A stretch of 64,000 nucleotides of DNA from Leptolyngbya sp. SIOISBB (GTDB lineage Bacteria > Cyanobacteriota > Cyanobacteriia > Phormidesmidales > Phormidesmidaceae). A program made the position numbers and the translations under genes. Positions 19,495 to 33,000 of the stretch are shown in pieces (position 1 is the first letter of the stretch; every line of letters starts with the position of its first letter). The notes under the pieces are model-generated. The model made no database searches. It was not told the origin of the DNA and saw only the letters and a program-made list of their open reading frames with translations. The stretch is taken from contig JAAHII010000002.1 in the NCBI GenBank assembly GCA_010671905.1, forward strand, positions 1 to 64,000, in the 5' to 3' direction.

Positions 19495-20528
19495 TCAAGG
19501 CTCTTCGTCATCGTCCAGTTCCTTCACTGCTTGCTCCAATTCCAGTTCTAATTGTTCAGTGCTCGGTAACAAACGAGGAACGCGATGCTCAGCAATGGCA
19601 ATTGGATTACTCAAACCTCGCAGCGAATACTCCGCCATCGTCCGATCTTTGTCTTTGCATAAAATAATGCCAATCGTCGGTTGATCCTCACTTTGTCTTT
19701 TCCTGCTCATCCACTACTGATAAATAGAAGTTCATGAGACCCGACTGTTCCGGCTGAAAGCTGTCCATCTCCAATTGGATGACCACAAAACATCGCAACC
19801 GAATATGGTAAAACAACAAATCGATAATGAACTCTCGGTCCCCCACGTCAATGCGATAATTTTGCTTGATGAAGGAGAATCCGAAACCTAGCTCTAGCAG
19901 GAATTCCCGCATATGAGCAACCACTGCACGCTTGAAGTCTTTTTCCTGTATCCCTCTTGTTATCGTCAAAAAGTCTAGATTGTAAGGATCTTTCAGCGTT
20001 TGATAGACTAAATCCGATTGCGGGGGGCGGCAAGGTGGTCTCAAAATTGTTGATCACGCCAGCCTCGCAGCGATAGCGATCCGCTTCAATCTGCGCTGTC
20101 AGGATGCTGCGGCTCCAACCATTTTCCAAGGTTTGCTGAGCGTACCAAAGCCGTTGTTCTAGGTCATCGAGTTTATTGAGCAGTACCTGACTATGCCCCC
20201 ACGGAATTTGTGCTACAACTTGCAGCACAATTTGCTCATCCGGAAACGCCTCTGCAAAGGCCCGCATATATTTCAGGTTTCGAGGCGAGAATCCCGTCAT
20301 ATCAGGGAACTCTCGCCGCAAATCAGTGGATAGACGATTTACAACCTTGCTGCCCCAGCCTTCTTGAGTTTGCCGGAACAGGATATCGCGCCCAATTTGC
20401 CAGTACAACCGGATCAGTTCATGATTGACCGTGATCGCGGCTTTAATCTGGGATGAGCGAATCCGTCCCTTCAGATTCTCCAGCAACTCTCGATAGTCAT
20501 CATCTGGAACTAAATCGGACTTCGACAT
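19495..20528 (-). pseudogene. DUF1016/YhcG-type PD-(D/E)XK nuclease, frameshifted twice
   Basis: N-terminal DUF1016 domain from ATG 20,528 (LIRLYWQIGRDILFRQ, then GFSPRNLKYMRAFAEAFPDE) reads to about 20,045. A shift follows in a run of six G/C. The nuclease half (YRIDVGDREFIIDLLFYH, an ID/E core of the PD-(D/E)XK fold) reads to 19,688. A second shift leads to the tail (TIGIILCKDKDRTMAEYSLR). Both shifts lie in or near short homopolymers, so sequencing error is possible. Intact relatives are about 340 residues and are found in mobile and defence-rich loci. Confidence 0.75.
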
Positions 20529-20537
20529 ATCATCCTC

Positions 20538-21405
20538 TTAATAGGTCGCTTCTTGCCAGTTCGCAACACCCATGTAATCACGGGCAATGTCTTTGCAAAA
20601 ATCCTATCCTTATCAACGGAGACATTATGCCGAGCCCCCAGCATAAAGCGCTGATGGATTTCGCCGATCGTCTCTTCTTGCTCCTTCAACACTTTTATGA
20701 TGACCGGCTGATAGGTCGCCCCCACCAAGCTACCCAGCGCTTTGATGATGGAAACTGAAATCCGCAGCCGAGTATCGTTGCTCTCTTGGGCGGTGTTCCA
20801 GTTGATGATGTCCTGCACAATGGCCTCGACCTTGGCTTGCGAGTCGATACGATCGCGTTGTTTCGTGTCCTCTTTCTCTGGGACTGTTTCTCAGGTGCTA
20901 TCGCCTGAGCAGTTTGGGCTGATGAGGGCGGCGGCGCTGACTTAGATGGATGCACTAGCGTTCCTAGAGGCGCAGGAATGCCCGCTAGTTGGGCCTGCGT
21001 CTCTTGAAGCTGAGCCGTGACTGGTTCGTTTTGCGATTGCCGCGCCTCCAGCTGGGTTGTGAGTTGCTCATTCTCGCTCTGAAGCTGGCCGACCTAGAAG
21101 CTCAGGTCATCGACCCTTGGTGCATCCGGCTGTCCAGTTTGGGGATGCTTCGGTGGTCGAGCCTCTAAATCACTCACCTGTTGCCTGAGCGTGTCGATTT
21201 CGCGAGTGAACCAGTTAAAGGTGTGCGCCACTTCCCCTATAGTTTCGGCCTGTCGGCTCTGTTGCTCTCCTTTGAGACTTTCGTAGGCATTCAGAAGGGC
21301 ACAGATGAGTTCGGCTGGGCTGCCTGTCCTGCCCTCCTGGGCCATCAGTTCCACCAAGCGCTCTAAGTCATCTTCATAGACTTGGGGGCGTTTAATGGGT
21401 CGCTC
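20538..21405 (-). pseudogene. Coiled-coil plasmid protein truncated by IS6-type element
   Basis: Directly at the IS border the minus strand opens as ERPIKRPQVYEDDLERLVEL, then AELICALLNAYESLK. A coiled coil with long Gln/Glu runs follows and then a globular C-terminus (WNTAQESNDTRLRISVSIIK, then GARHNVSVDKDRIFA, ending GVANWQEATY). There is an internal TAG near 21,094 and several frame changes. KfrA-like DNA-binding coiled-coil proteins are one possibility, but I cannot assign the family firmly. The 5' end lies beyond the IS and was not found. Confidence 0.5.
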
Positions 21406-22237
21406 GGGATTGTCAACTTAACTTTCGTGGTAGCCTTTGTCCGCATCTGTCAGGGCGAGTCCATGAGCGTCAGCTATAAGTACCACCGATTTCCGATTGA
21501 GATCATTCGTCATTGCGTCTGGCTTTACTACACATTTCCTTTGAGCTACCGCGACATCGAGAAAATGATGCTCTATCGGGGCATTGAGGTCACCTATGAA
21601 GCGATCCGCAAATGGTGTAAAAAGTTTGCTCAGGAGTATGCGAATCAGATCCGCCGCCGTCGCCCTAAGCCTGGGTGACAAGTGGCATCTGGACGAAGTC
21701 GTCATCACGATTAAAGGCCAGCAGTACTACCTCTGGCGCGCTGTTGATGCAGAGGGTCAAGTCCTCGATATCCTGATGTAGTCTCATCGCGATAAGCGAG
21801 CAGCGAAGAAGTTCTTTCGTAAACTGCTGAAGTCTACTGGCTTTGCCCCCAGAGTCATCGTCACCGACAAACTCAGAAGCTATGGGGCCGCTCAGAAAGA
21901 GCTAATTCCAGGTGTTGAACATAGACAGCACAAGGGTTTGAACAATCGAGCGGAGAATTCGCACAGGCCGACCCGAGTGAGGGAGAGGCGCATGGGTCGC
22001 TTCAAATCGCCTGGAGGAGCACAACAGTTCCTGGCTGCCTTTGAACCGATACGGGGTTACTTTCATCCGCACCAACATCGACAAACGGCAACTGAATATC
22101 GAGAAACGATGCGTCAGCGCTTGAGCGACTGGCGTCAATTCACACGGCTATCAGCGGTCGCTTAGAGCTGCCGTCGAAGGCGATGAACGGGAGTTTAGGG
22201 CTTGATTTTAGATACGGAAAGTCAAGTTGACAATCCC
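21406..22237 (+). mobile_element. IS6-type insertion sequence, 832 bp
   Basis: Terminal inverted repeats of about 21 bp with one mismatch: left GGGATTGTCAACTTAACTTTC (read in two pieces) at 21,406-21,426, right at 22,217-22,237. The length suits the IS6/IS26 family. Flanking 8-mers (GGTCGCTC and CTCACGCA) do not match, so there is no target duplication; IS6-type elements can lack one after recombination. Confidence 0.8.
21463..22165 (+). pseudogene. IS6 family transposase, broken
   Basis: The N-terminal helix-turn-helix region (HRFPIEIIRHCVWLYYTFPL, then YRDIEKMMLYRGI) is followed by the DDE core: D in GDKWHLDEVVI, D in VIVTDKLRSYG, E in NNRAENSHRPTR. A frameshift at about 21,675 and a TAG at 21,779 interrupt it. 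Inactive unless these are sequencing errors. Confidence 0.85.
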
Positions 22238-22700
22238 CTCACGCACCAATCCACTCAGCCCGTCTTTTGGCACTCAGGACGGACTTGCTTGAACTCTGGC
22301 AGCCCACTCTCAGCCATCTACAGAGAGCGCTCCTACTCCCCCTCAGTACGCAGCCCCCCATCACAGTGCTTATACGCTGGTATCCTCCCAGCCGCAGCAA
22401 TCGCACTCCCAAGACACCGGACGCCGCGATCGCCTCCTTCTTGGTTAGGGAATAAATGGGCCTCACTGCTCGCTAAATGTTCCCTAACCAGCACCACTCC
22501 AGACCATCGGCATAGTAATCGCTCCAGCACCCAAGCACCAGGGCCATGCCAACACTCGACTATACACACTAAGCTGATTGACATGCAATTTGCATGGTTG
22601 AGTCCCGCCAACAAGAGAGTTCAAGCAACAAAATACGCAAAGTAGGTGAGTTTTAGCTTATATACAGAAGTCGGTGTGGCGCGATCGCCTCAAAAGAAAC
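22238..22700. other. Non-coding remnant between the two IS elements
   Basis: No convincing gene. It contains the third hairpin element (22,443-22,489) and a short palindrome ATGCAAATTGCAT-like segment near 22,583. Frames here look like shadows or decayed remnants. Confidence 0.4.
22443..22489. repeat. 47-bp GGTTAGGGAA...TTCCCTAACC hairpin element
   Basis: Best-paired copy of the family: ten-base ends GGTTAGGGAA and TTCCCTAACC, with ATAAATGGGCCTC in the centre. It lies outside the inverted-repeat arms, so the family is not merely a product of that duplication. Confidence 0.65.
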
Positions 22701-22847
22701 GTATTAGATGACAATGACATCGGCGGGTAAGCCCTGCCGACGACAGCTACCGAGACGGGTTGAGAGCGACGTTCTCCATCCCTTGTTCCAGCTATCGCCC
22801 TAAAAAAGACACTGAAGGCGTTTTCCCAAGAAGTGGGGAAGCCTCCA

Positions 22848-24330
<1,483 letters not shown>

Positions 24331-24355
<25 letters not shown>

Positions 24356-25128
24356 CGCAATTGAGTCCCTACCAGAGTCTCAGCCTCCACCTCAAACGCT
24401 TGCGCCTCTCCCACATGCTCCAGCATTGGGAGACCCTGGAACATCAGGCCATGCAAGAACACTGGTCTTACGCTCAATTCTTGCTGGCACTTTGCGAATT
24501 GGAGGTGGACCGACGCTGGAGTGTGCGCCTCAAACGTGCCCTGCAAGAGGCTCAACTGCCCGCCGCCAAAACGGTTTCCAACTTTGACTGGGAACATGTC
24601 CCGAAGCTCAATCCCGCTCCTTTGATGCAACTGGCCACCGATGCTGGTTGGCTAGAGAGAGCCGAAAACTGTTTAATCTTCGGGCCTTCCGGGGTGGGGA
24701 AGACCCATTTGGCGGCAGCCCTGGCGCGGGCTATCGTCGAACTGGGTAAACGGGCGAAATTCTTCACGGCTACCGCTCTGGTGCAACAACTACAGCAGGC
24801 CAAACTCCAGTTGCAACTGCCCGCTTTGCTCAAAAAGCTGGACCGATTTGACTTGCTCGTCATTGATGACCTCGGCTACGTCAAAAAGTCGGAGGCCGAA
24901 ACCTCGGTCCTCTTTGAGCTGATTGCCCATCGCTACGAACGGCGCAGTCTTCTCATCACGGCCAATCAGCCCTTCAGTCAATGGGACACCATCTTTGCTG
25001 ATGACATGATGACCGTCGCGGCGGTAGATCGCCTCGTGCATCATGCCTTGATTGTCGAAATCCATACCGATAGCTATCGCAAACGCGCGGCCGCCTCTCG
25101 CTCAACTGCAGCCAATCCTTCAGACTGA
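24331..25128 (+). CDS. istB: IstB-type ATPase, transposition helper
   Basis: 265 residues, the usual size for IstB. Walker A is GPSGVGKT at about residues 114-121 and Walker B is LLVIDDLG at about 172-179. A sensor-like stretch ITANQPFSQW follows. IstB belongs to the AAA+ DnaA/DnaC-like family and assembles on target DNA to direct the IstA transposase. It is intact although its istA partner is broken, so it could only act in trans with another IS21 copy. Confidence 0.9.
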
Positions 25129-25263
25129 GCTTAGCGGCATTAGCGATCATCGTTGTCGTTTCGATCATTGCTGTCGCGACAAGAGGACAATGCCGTTGCC
25201 GATCGCGCTCGCGGATCCTCACACTCGACTATCTAGCTGTCGCGTCACGCTAAACGCTTGACA

Positions 25264-25464
25264 TTCAATAAAACACACACAGCACTGTCGAAAAATATCG
25301 CCAGAGGTTCGTTCTTCAAGAGCTTTTGAGATGCAGCGATGATCATCATAATCTCTCTCCAATTAACTCTCTAAGTTCTATTTTAGAGAAAACGAAACGC
25401 TGAGATTACCACCTCACACAAGGCTTCACATAGCGGTCATGCTTATTATTCCGGTAATTTTACC
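25264..25464. other. Intergenic, nothing recognised
   Basis: Lies between the IS21-type element and the end of the helicase gene. There is no clear terminator hairpin and no coding frame. Confidence 0.4.
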
Positions 25465-27006
25465 TTAAGTGGAATTCTCGGCCATTTCTTGAGCAGACAC
25501 TTCGGCTCGATAGCCCTCGCCAAACTCAACGGCCATGTATCGCTCGACCCATCGCAGATCATGACCATGCTTGGTCGCCAGAAATTCAAGATACTGTCGA
25601 TAAGCAGCCCTAGCATTCTCATCACGATTATTGAAAACCGCACCGAAACTCCACCAGTCAGCGGGGAAACAACCGTAACGATCGCGATAACTCAGAACCG
25701 CCCAGCCCGGCTTGTACCGGCGCTCATAAGCGCGGCGACAGAGCTGCCGATAATGACGTCTTTGGTCGAGTTCTTCATCGGAAAGATACTCGCTCAAATG
25801 TTCTTCAGGGACATCCTCGATCTCTGCTCCTGTGTCGGCATGGCATTCTGGGCAAACAATGCGCCACGCCAAAATTAGGGCATTGCAGTTAGGGCAAATT
25901 TTGGTAGGGGCTTCACCAGGACTGTTGCGACGTCGGGGCGGCTGGAGCGTCACATCAACTTGATCTTCCAATCGGCCAAAACGTTGCAGATTTCCAGTCC
26001 CAAAATCACTCACAATGAAGTCTGTCTTGTTGATTTCGGCACAGGTTCGAGCGGCACGCCCCAACATTTGAACATGCAGCGCATGGCTCAGCGTCGGTCG
26101 CACTACCCCTAGCCACGATACCGATGGCTGATCAAACCCTTCAGTCAGCGTTTCAATTGAAGAAATTAAGGGCAACTCACCCGACTTTTGGGCCGCATAG
26201 ATTTTTCGTCTTTGGGTATTCGGGGTCTCACCGTCGATGTGGGCACAGGGAATCCCAACGGCTTCAAATTCATCCCGGATGGCTTTGGAATGCTCAATTC
26301 CGCAGGTAAAGATGATGCCTTGCCTTCCAGCAGCGATGAGCTGATATTCTTCAACCACCCGTTGATTCAGCGCTTGAAAGTTCAGCGCTCGTTGGAGGTC
26401 ACCCTCTTTATAGTCACCTGAGCGACGTGATATTCCCACGCTGGAGAGATCAATTTCGGAGTACGCAAAGTAGCGCCCTGGAGCCAGATGGCCCTGGCGA
26501 ATAAGCAGATCCGGCTCTGGCCCCTTCACAAGGATGTCGTAGAGGTCGGTTAGTTTCTGCTTGCCACGGCGGAAGGGAGTGGCCGTAAAGCCCAGGATGA
26601 TGCGTTCCTTCTCTAGAAATAACTCTTGAAGCTTTCGATAGAAGCTCACGGAATGTGCTTCGTCAATCAGCGTCAGACCAGGTGGAATCGGTAATTTCCG
26701 CGCATCCAGAGTCTGTACACCACAGATTTGCACCGGCGCATTAGGGTTTTCAGGAAAACCTGACTTGATAATCCCGTGCGGAATATCAAAATCCGTAAAC
26801 TTCTCTGACGTTTGAGTGACTAGGGGGTCGCGATGCAGAATGAAATTAGCGCGATTACCTTTCTTGACAATCTTCTGGACAATGGCACTGGCAACAACCG
26901 TCTTGCCCCCGCCCGTGGGCAGATAGACCAAAATGCGACGATACCCTTGCGCGATCGCCAAGCGTAAATCGTGAACTAATTGTTCTTGATAATCTCTCAG
27001 CTCCAT
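25465..27006 (-). CDS. SF2 (DEAH) helicase with zinc-finger insert, 513 aa
   Basis: Superfamily 2 helicase of the SSL2/restriction-subunit type. Motif I is PTGGGKT at 30-36, motif II DEAH at 115-118, motif III TATPFRR, and motif VI QMLGRAAR. After the helicase core a CPNC...CPEC zinc finger lies at about 378-396, followed by a C-terminal domain rich in aromatic and basic residues (YGCFPADWWSFG). It lies 28 bp downstream of the giant methylase-helicase gene on the same strand and probably shares its transcript. It could assist DNA processing during transfer, phage or restriction resistance, or plasmid replication. Confidence 0.85.
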   Translation of the reverse strand: MELRDYQEQLVHDLRLAIAQGYRRILVYLPTGGGKTVVASAIVQKIVKKGNRANFILHRDPLVTQTSEKFTDFDIPHGIIKSGFPENPNAPVQICGVQTLDARKLPIPPGLTLIDEAHSVSFYRKLQELFLEKERIILGFTATPFRRGKQKLTDLYDILVKGPEPDLLIRQGHLAPGRYFAYSEIDLSSVGISRRSGDYKEGDLQRALNFQALNQRVVEEYQLIAAGRQGIIFTCGIEHSKAIRDEFEAVGIPCAHIDGETPNTQRRKIYAAQKSGELPLISSIETLTEGFDQPSVSWLGVVRPTLSHALHVQMLGRAARTCAEINKTDFIVSDFGTGNLQRFGRLEDQVDVTLQPPRRRNSPGEAPTKICPNCNALILAWRIVCPECHADTGAEIEDVPEEHLSEYLSDEELDQRRHYRQLCRRAYERRYKPGWAVLSYRDRYGCFPADWWSFGAVFNNRDENARAAYRQYLEFLATKHGHDLRWVERYMAVEFGEGYRAEVSAQEMAENST

Positions 27007-27034
27007 CCCTGTTAACCGCCAACAGCAGCTTGGC

Positions 27035-30000
27035 CTACCGAGTCATTTGTTTTGTCGGAGCGACTTTTGCCGAAGGCGCGGCATGAGGTTGCAAATAAGC
27101 AGCGACTCTGTCTACTTGCTTGCGGAACATTGAGGCATCAAAATGGCTAACCATCGCATGGTCCACTGACCCCTCACTCACATGCAGAAGTAATCGCTCT
27201 GGTGATTGCGGGGTCGGGTTGGCGGTAACGGCCATCTCTTTGCCTTGCTGAACGATTGAGTACGTTTTGCCTCGGAAGGCAAGAGCGCCTGCCTCTGGCT
27301 GACCTAGCGTTTCTATTAGATACTTCGAGGCGTCTCGCACATTTTCAGCATGACTCATCGCAATGGTGCGGTCTTCCTCTCGCATCGCCTGGTCGCGAGG
27401 CCCAAACTCATCCGAATTGCCCGCCACGACCGCCAAACCAACTTCTTTAATGCGAGCCAGATGATCGGCACTGCGACCATTGAGCAAGGCTTCGCGATAC
27501 CAACTCCGTAAATCATCTACCAATTGTTCCCGGTTAACCGGCTTTGATTCAGAGGGCGGCTCGATGGGCTCTACAGCAGAAGCTCTACCAATAGGCTCTG
27601 GTTCGGATGGCGACTCGATGGGCTCTAGGTCGGGCGCAGATTCATAGAGTTGCACCGCTCTGTTGCCTCCTCCCACAGCGACATTAAGGCCAGCAGCATT
27701 CAGAGAGGCAATCGCCTGACCAAATTCGGGCTCACTTTTCAAAACCGAAGCCCGTTCGCAAGCTTCATCCAGCGGCCAGGTCGCTGTGACAAGTGAATTC
27801 TGTGTCACCCGCGCCACAACCTGAGCATCTTGACCATAGGCTTCGTATCGAATGGGTGTACGAACCAGGGCGATCGCATCTGGATACTGCTGCTTGAGCT
27901 GCGCCTGTTGCTGTAAAAACGGATGATTGGGTTGAACTAACTCATCGGTGACAACTTCGACATCGGCTCCAGAAAAAACTTCGATTTCCCCATTGTGCTC
28001 AGCCGTTTGGTTAGCAACATCGATCTCAGCGATCGCGACATCACGCCCTTCCCGATTCAGGAGTGCAATTCCCTGGTTTAGCTTCTCAGATGACTGAGCC
28101 ACGGTGGGCGTATCGGGATCTAACCCAAATTGGGCGGTTTCAAGAGGCATCCCCGTAGCACTGGCGTAGACTTCAGCATCCGGGCCAAACGTCTCATAAC
28201 CGCTTGATGTCCGGATGAAGGCAACCGCATCTGGATAAGCCGCTTTTGCTTCAGCATGTCGTTGCAGAGAAGGGTGATATGGTCCCGTCCCCTCTGGCAG
28301 AGATTCGTCTGGCAGAGGTTCGGGGGACTCTAGAGCCGCTGTCGCCTCCAGCCCTTGAGCAACCTGATCTAAATAGGCATCGTGAGAAGCCCAATCAAAG
28401 CCTTGGTCGATTAGATTTCGAGCAAATAGTTGACCAAAGCTGGCGTCTGGGGCGTAAGTCGTCCCTCCTGTCAGGGAATTGTTGACGCCGACCTCAACAA
28501 AAGACAACTTCCCCTCAGCAGACATCGACAACCGCATATCTGTATCGATGCACAAATCTCCACCCACCTCAACGTAGTGGGTCAGCGTCATTTCACGCTG
28601 CGGTGGAGAGAGCGTTACATCATGAGCCTCGATCACCAGATCCATGTAAGGTTCATTAGGCACTCTCAAATGAAAATCACCGTCACGCTCTGGATCACCC
28701 GTTAAAATCGCCTGCTCTAGTCCGGCCCGCCTTAGCAGCTTTGCGACGTGACCCGCGATTTTATCGCCCTGCTGAGACGGCGGCAAAATCGCGGGCATGT
28801 CAGCAGAAAACGTTTCGTCCAGATGCGCCCGAGCTTCGCTTCGACGCCGCTGAACCTCTGGGGAGAGTGGGGAATTAACATCAGAATCCGGCTCTGGGGC
28901 AGAATCAGGAGTCGCTTCAATTTCCAGAATCGTTAGGCCCATCTCCTCAGCTACCTCGGCCATAGAGCGCCCCTCGTAGAGCTGGTCAGAGACCGACTGA
29001 AATATCTCTGGCTGCTCAGATGGAATAAAGTCTGGATTCCGGGCGATCTCTGCCTTGAGCAGTGGATGAATGGCTCGTTGCGATTGAGACGCCTGCCCCT
29101 GATCTGCTTCGGGCAACCAGGTTATCGCGGTTTCCCACTCCGATTTAGTTGCACCAATCACCGACTGAGCATCTTCGAGGCGAGTCAGTGCCTTGAGCCC
29201 GTGCTTGCGTTGAATTGCAGCTAATACAGCATCTTGGGTGTCTTCCCCTTTCACTGACAGCCGCATTATTGACCTAGACCCACTGCTGGAAGCGACTTTG
29301 GCATTAACGAATTGCGCTCCCCCCGCCGCGTCTAGGATGGTGGAATCTTGGGACAAGGACTTCCCTTCCTTCCCAGCGGGAACCGTTACGGTCATACACC
29401 GCCGCACATCAAACTCAATTTCCGCTCTATCATTGCGGTCAGTCAGTTTTGCGGTGCGAGCCGTTTTTGCCAGGAATGCCTGCACTTGCTCAGGGCGATC
29501 AAGGCCCACCGGGCGCTCATCAATGGTCGTATCATTGAAGCCTCTGGGAAGCAGATAGGCTGGGTGGTAGTGACCTTCATGGTCTTGCATCTGCGCGAAC
29601 TTGCCGATCAAGTCGGTGGCCAACACCTGGCCGACTACCATATAGCGCGTCTCGCGAGTTGCCTCCTGCTTCAAATCAAAGGCTTCGTAGGTGGGCAATG
29701 TGACGGCCTGATATAGGCCATTCTCCTGTCGCTGGGAGAGGCAGGCATCTTCTTGAGGTTTCAACGCAACGTTGCGGCCAATGTCACTGAATTTGACGGA
29801 GATTTCCCTGGCCTCATTCGCGACTTGCACTCGCAGCCGCCAGCTATTCGGATTGACCGGATTTGAAGCATTTTTAGCTCTTTGAGCATTGACCACTACT
29901 CCCGGTACACTCTCGCCAGTTTGCACACTGGCTAAGAGTACCGGCTGCCCTACAGGGAACTCAGTTAAACGAGTTTCGACCCCTTGACGCTGATACTGCA

Positions 30001-33000
30001 GAACTTTATCCGTGCCGCTAACTCGATGGTTGGCATCATCAAGGCGATTCTTCTGACTGGCAATGCGGCCTTTGCCCTCTTCTAGCGCCTTCTCAGTTTT
30101 GCTCAGCTCGCGATCAACCTTTTTTCGTTCACGCTCATATTTCTGTGTAAGGGCCTCTTCTGAATCCGGGTTGAGCGATTCAGTGTCTTGAAGCCGCTGC
30201 TTCTCAGCATCGTATTCTGGAACAATTTGCTCAGCCCGCTCCGTCAGTCTCGCTTTCTGCTTACTCAGAGCGTCTTGTTTGTGCTGCAGGTCAGCGAGCC
30301 GTTGTTCAAATTTCTGAACTGATGTTCCCAGCTCGGTTAGTTTAGCCTCTCGATAAGCATCATAGTCCCCTTCTAATTGCTGGATTTGCGCGGTTGCCCG
30401 TTGTTGGCCTACTTGCCGAAACGATGATGTAGGCGAAAAATCTAGGGCTTCCGGCGTGGTTGGGGGCTCCAAATTCAGGGACTTGTGAACCTCTTGCACA
30501 ACTTGAAGTGTCGGCAGCGGTTTCCCTCCAGTCTTGGCATCGACTTCTAGCGCATAGGCGGGCTGCCGAAAGGGATTAGACCCATCGCCGTCGTGTAGTA
30601 ATTTACGCCGCACCGGGATGGCATCGAGGTCGAGTTTTTGGGCATCCAAATCCCACTCCCCGATCGCCTCCTTCTGGGCCTTAATGCCCTGATACTCTTC
30701 CGTCAGCGCCGCATAGAGTTGTTCCTGCAGCTTGAGTGAAGGGTGGGGGTTTTCTGGGGTTGGCGGGCTTTGATCGGCGAGCAAAATCGCCCGCCCGGTC
30801 ACGCGGCGAACTGAGGCCGTCTTAATCTCACCATTTTCATCCGGTTTGCCAGCCGGGTAGTCCATCGCGGCATTGACTTCTGGCCACGCCGACAAGACAT
30901 TTGCTGCCGCCTGATCGCCGTACTGATTCATAAAGTCAGGGACATCAGCCCCCGAAAACTGGCTCTGCCCACTGCCAACAGTGTTGGATTTCAGATGCCG
31001 CATCTTTTTCATGAGGACCGCCAAGGGGCGCTGCTCTGTCGCTAACCCCTTGCCGTACATCAGCTTGAACTGTGGCAAGCCATAGGCACCGGCCACTTGC
31101 CCCCATTGCGGATTGCCCGCCTGATCATGAGTATCCGGTTCATGATCAGATGGATTGAGTTGCCCGCTGCGGTGTGTGCGCCCGATGCTTTGTTCGCAGC
31201 GGTTGACATCAGCATGAGGCTGGAGCATCAGCATGACGCGCTGCCGTTGGTCGGCGGCGCGACGGTCAGCGTGAATCGAGTACCCAGTGGTTAAATTCGT
31301 GATCAGGGCATCGGTTTCTCCCGACTGAAAGCGAGCGATCGCCGCCACTTTTTGCGCCGCGCCTGATTGACGAGAGGCTAAGGTCGCAAACAACTGGCCA
31401 TCGTCCCCTGGTTGATAGACACATTTTTGTTTGCGGCCAGTCATCTCTTCAACGTTGTGACCCGCCTCTTTAATGCGATACTCCATCAATGAAATGGGAT
31501 CGGCGGGTTGCTGACTCCAATCACTCTGCTCAATTTCGGTTTTGGCTTTCTCGTAGAGGGCAGTCGCCATTGGCCCCAGCTCGTCATCAGTAAGATAGTG
31601 AGGCAGAATCTTTTTCTTACCCGACTCATCCGCGTAGGCCCCAATAATCCGAATGGTGCGGGCCTTCTCTAGGTAGCGCTGAAAAAACTCTCCCGCCGTA
31701 ATATTGATCGGCTGGCCAGGTTCAAGACGAGGCATCTGATCAGGCGGATCAGGATGGAGAGCGTTGTGCAAGTCAACCGATTCATTCGTTTCCCGAATGT
31801 AATCCTGCAAGACGCTCTCAGCCGTTTGGGTCAACATAATGACCGGCTTTTTGCCCGCCTCAATCTCTTGATTCGCTAACGTTGCAGTGGCCTCTGCCTT
31901 TAACCCCAGAGCACACACTGCATGTAAATTGTGCGCGACCGACGAAAAGACGGCTGAGTCGATTCCGGCATAGCCAACATGGTTGTCATGGACAAATAAT
32001 TTTTCGCCCGACTCAGATAGTGCGTCATCCATCTCTGGCATTCGGGCCTCTCTGGCCTGATCGAACTGGTTGATCAGTTGAATCAGTCGAGCATTCTCTT
32101 CAGCCCGATCTAGATTTACGGTGACCTCTTGGGCTTCAAAGTCTATGCCACTGTAATCTTTCTGAAAGCGGATACAGCCGCCCGCTTCACTCCACAAGTC
32201 GAAGGCTGATTGCTGCATCGCCGCGCCCCCGACCTGAAGATGCTCAGCAAAGGTAGCTTGATCTTGAGCCGCATCTTTGAAATCGGTCGTGTGGTAGTAG
32301 AGGCGGGCGGCGACCACCGGCTCTTTAATCGCCGTCGCGGAGCTGGCCACAAAGCCCGCCGTCTTCTGCGTCAGGTCTTGAAAATATTCGGTTACCGGCG
32401 CCACGAAGGTGCCAGCGGCAATCTTGATCTCCCGCTGGCGTAGCTCAAACTCGCTCAGCTCAAAACTCCCCGCAGGCCCGCCCGCGTTGTGAGCCTCATC
32501 CGCGATCAGGAATAGTTGTGGCGCTAAGGTATCGAGCAGTTCTCGGCGCTTCTTACTGTTTGGCCCTTTGAGCTGATCGTAGGTGGTCAGCATCAGGTCG
32601 TGCTCGCCGATGTCCCCCGCCTGGGTAAATTGCTTAACTTGCTTATGGTTATCGTTCGGGGTTTTAATCTGAGCAACCCGATTCCCCTGTTTGTCTTCAA
32701 CGGGAATTCTGAGGCCGTTATCAGTGATGAAGGCATTGAAGTGATTGCCCGTATCCGGCCCATCTCGATACAGCAAATCCTTGTACAGCGCGGTGCTGTC
32801 AGTGACGACTGTAGGGATTAGACCTTGCTGGTTAGCATACCGACACAGCCCTGCCACGACACGGGTTTTGCCAATCCCAGTATCGTGACCAATGACGGTG
32901 GCTTGCCCCTTGTACTCATGGTTATGGATGGCTAAGGCCAGCGTATCGATTTGCTCTGCCGCGTAGTGAGCATAGAGTGACTCCAGGGAGTCCTCGCTGA

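Noticed and set aside
1-20937. A natural hairpin telomere or linear plasmid end
   Set aside because: The arms are separated by unique DNA, one arm is full of indels, and no telomere-resolvase gene is seen. An artefact or simple duplication explains more.
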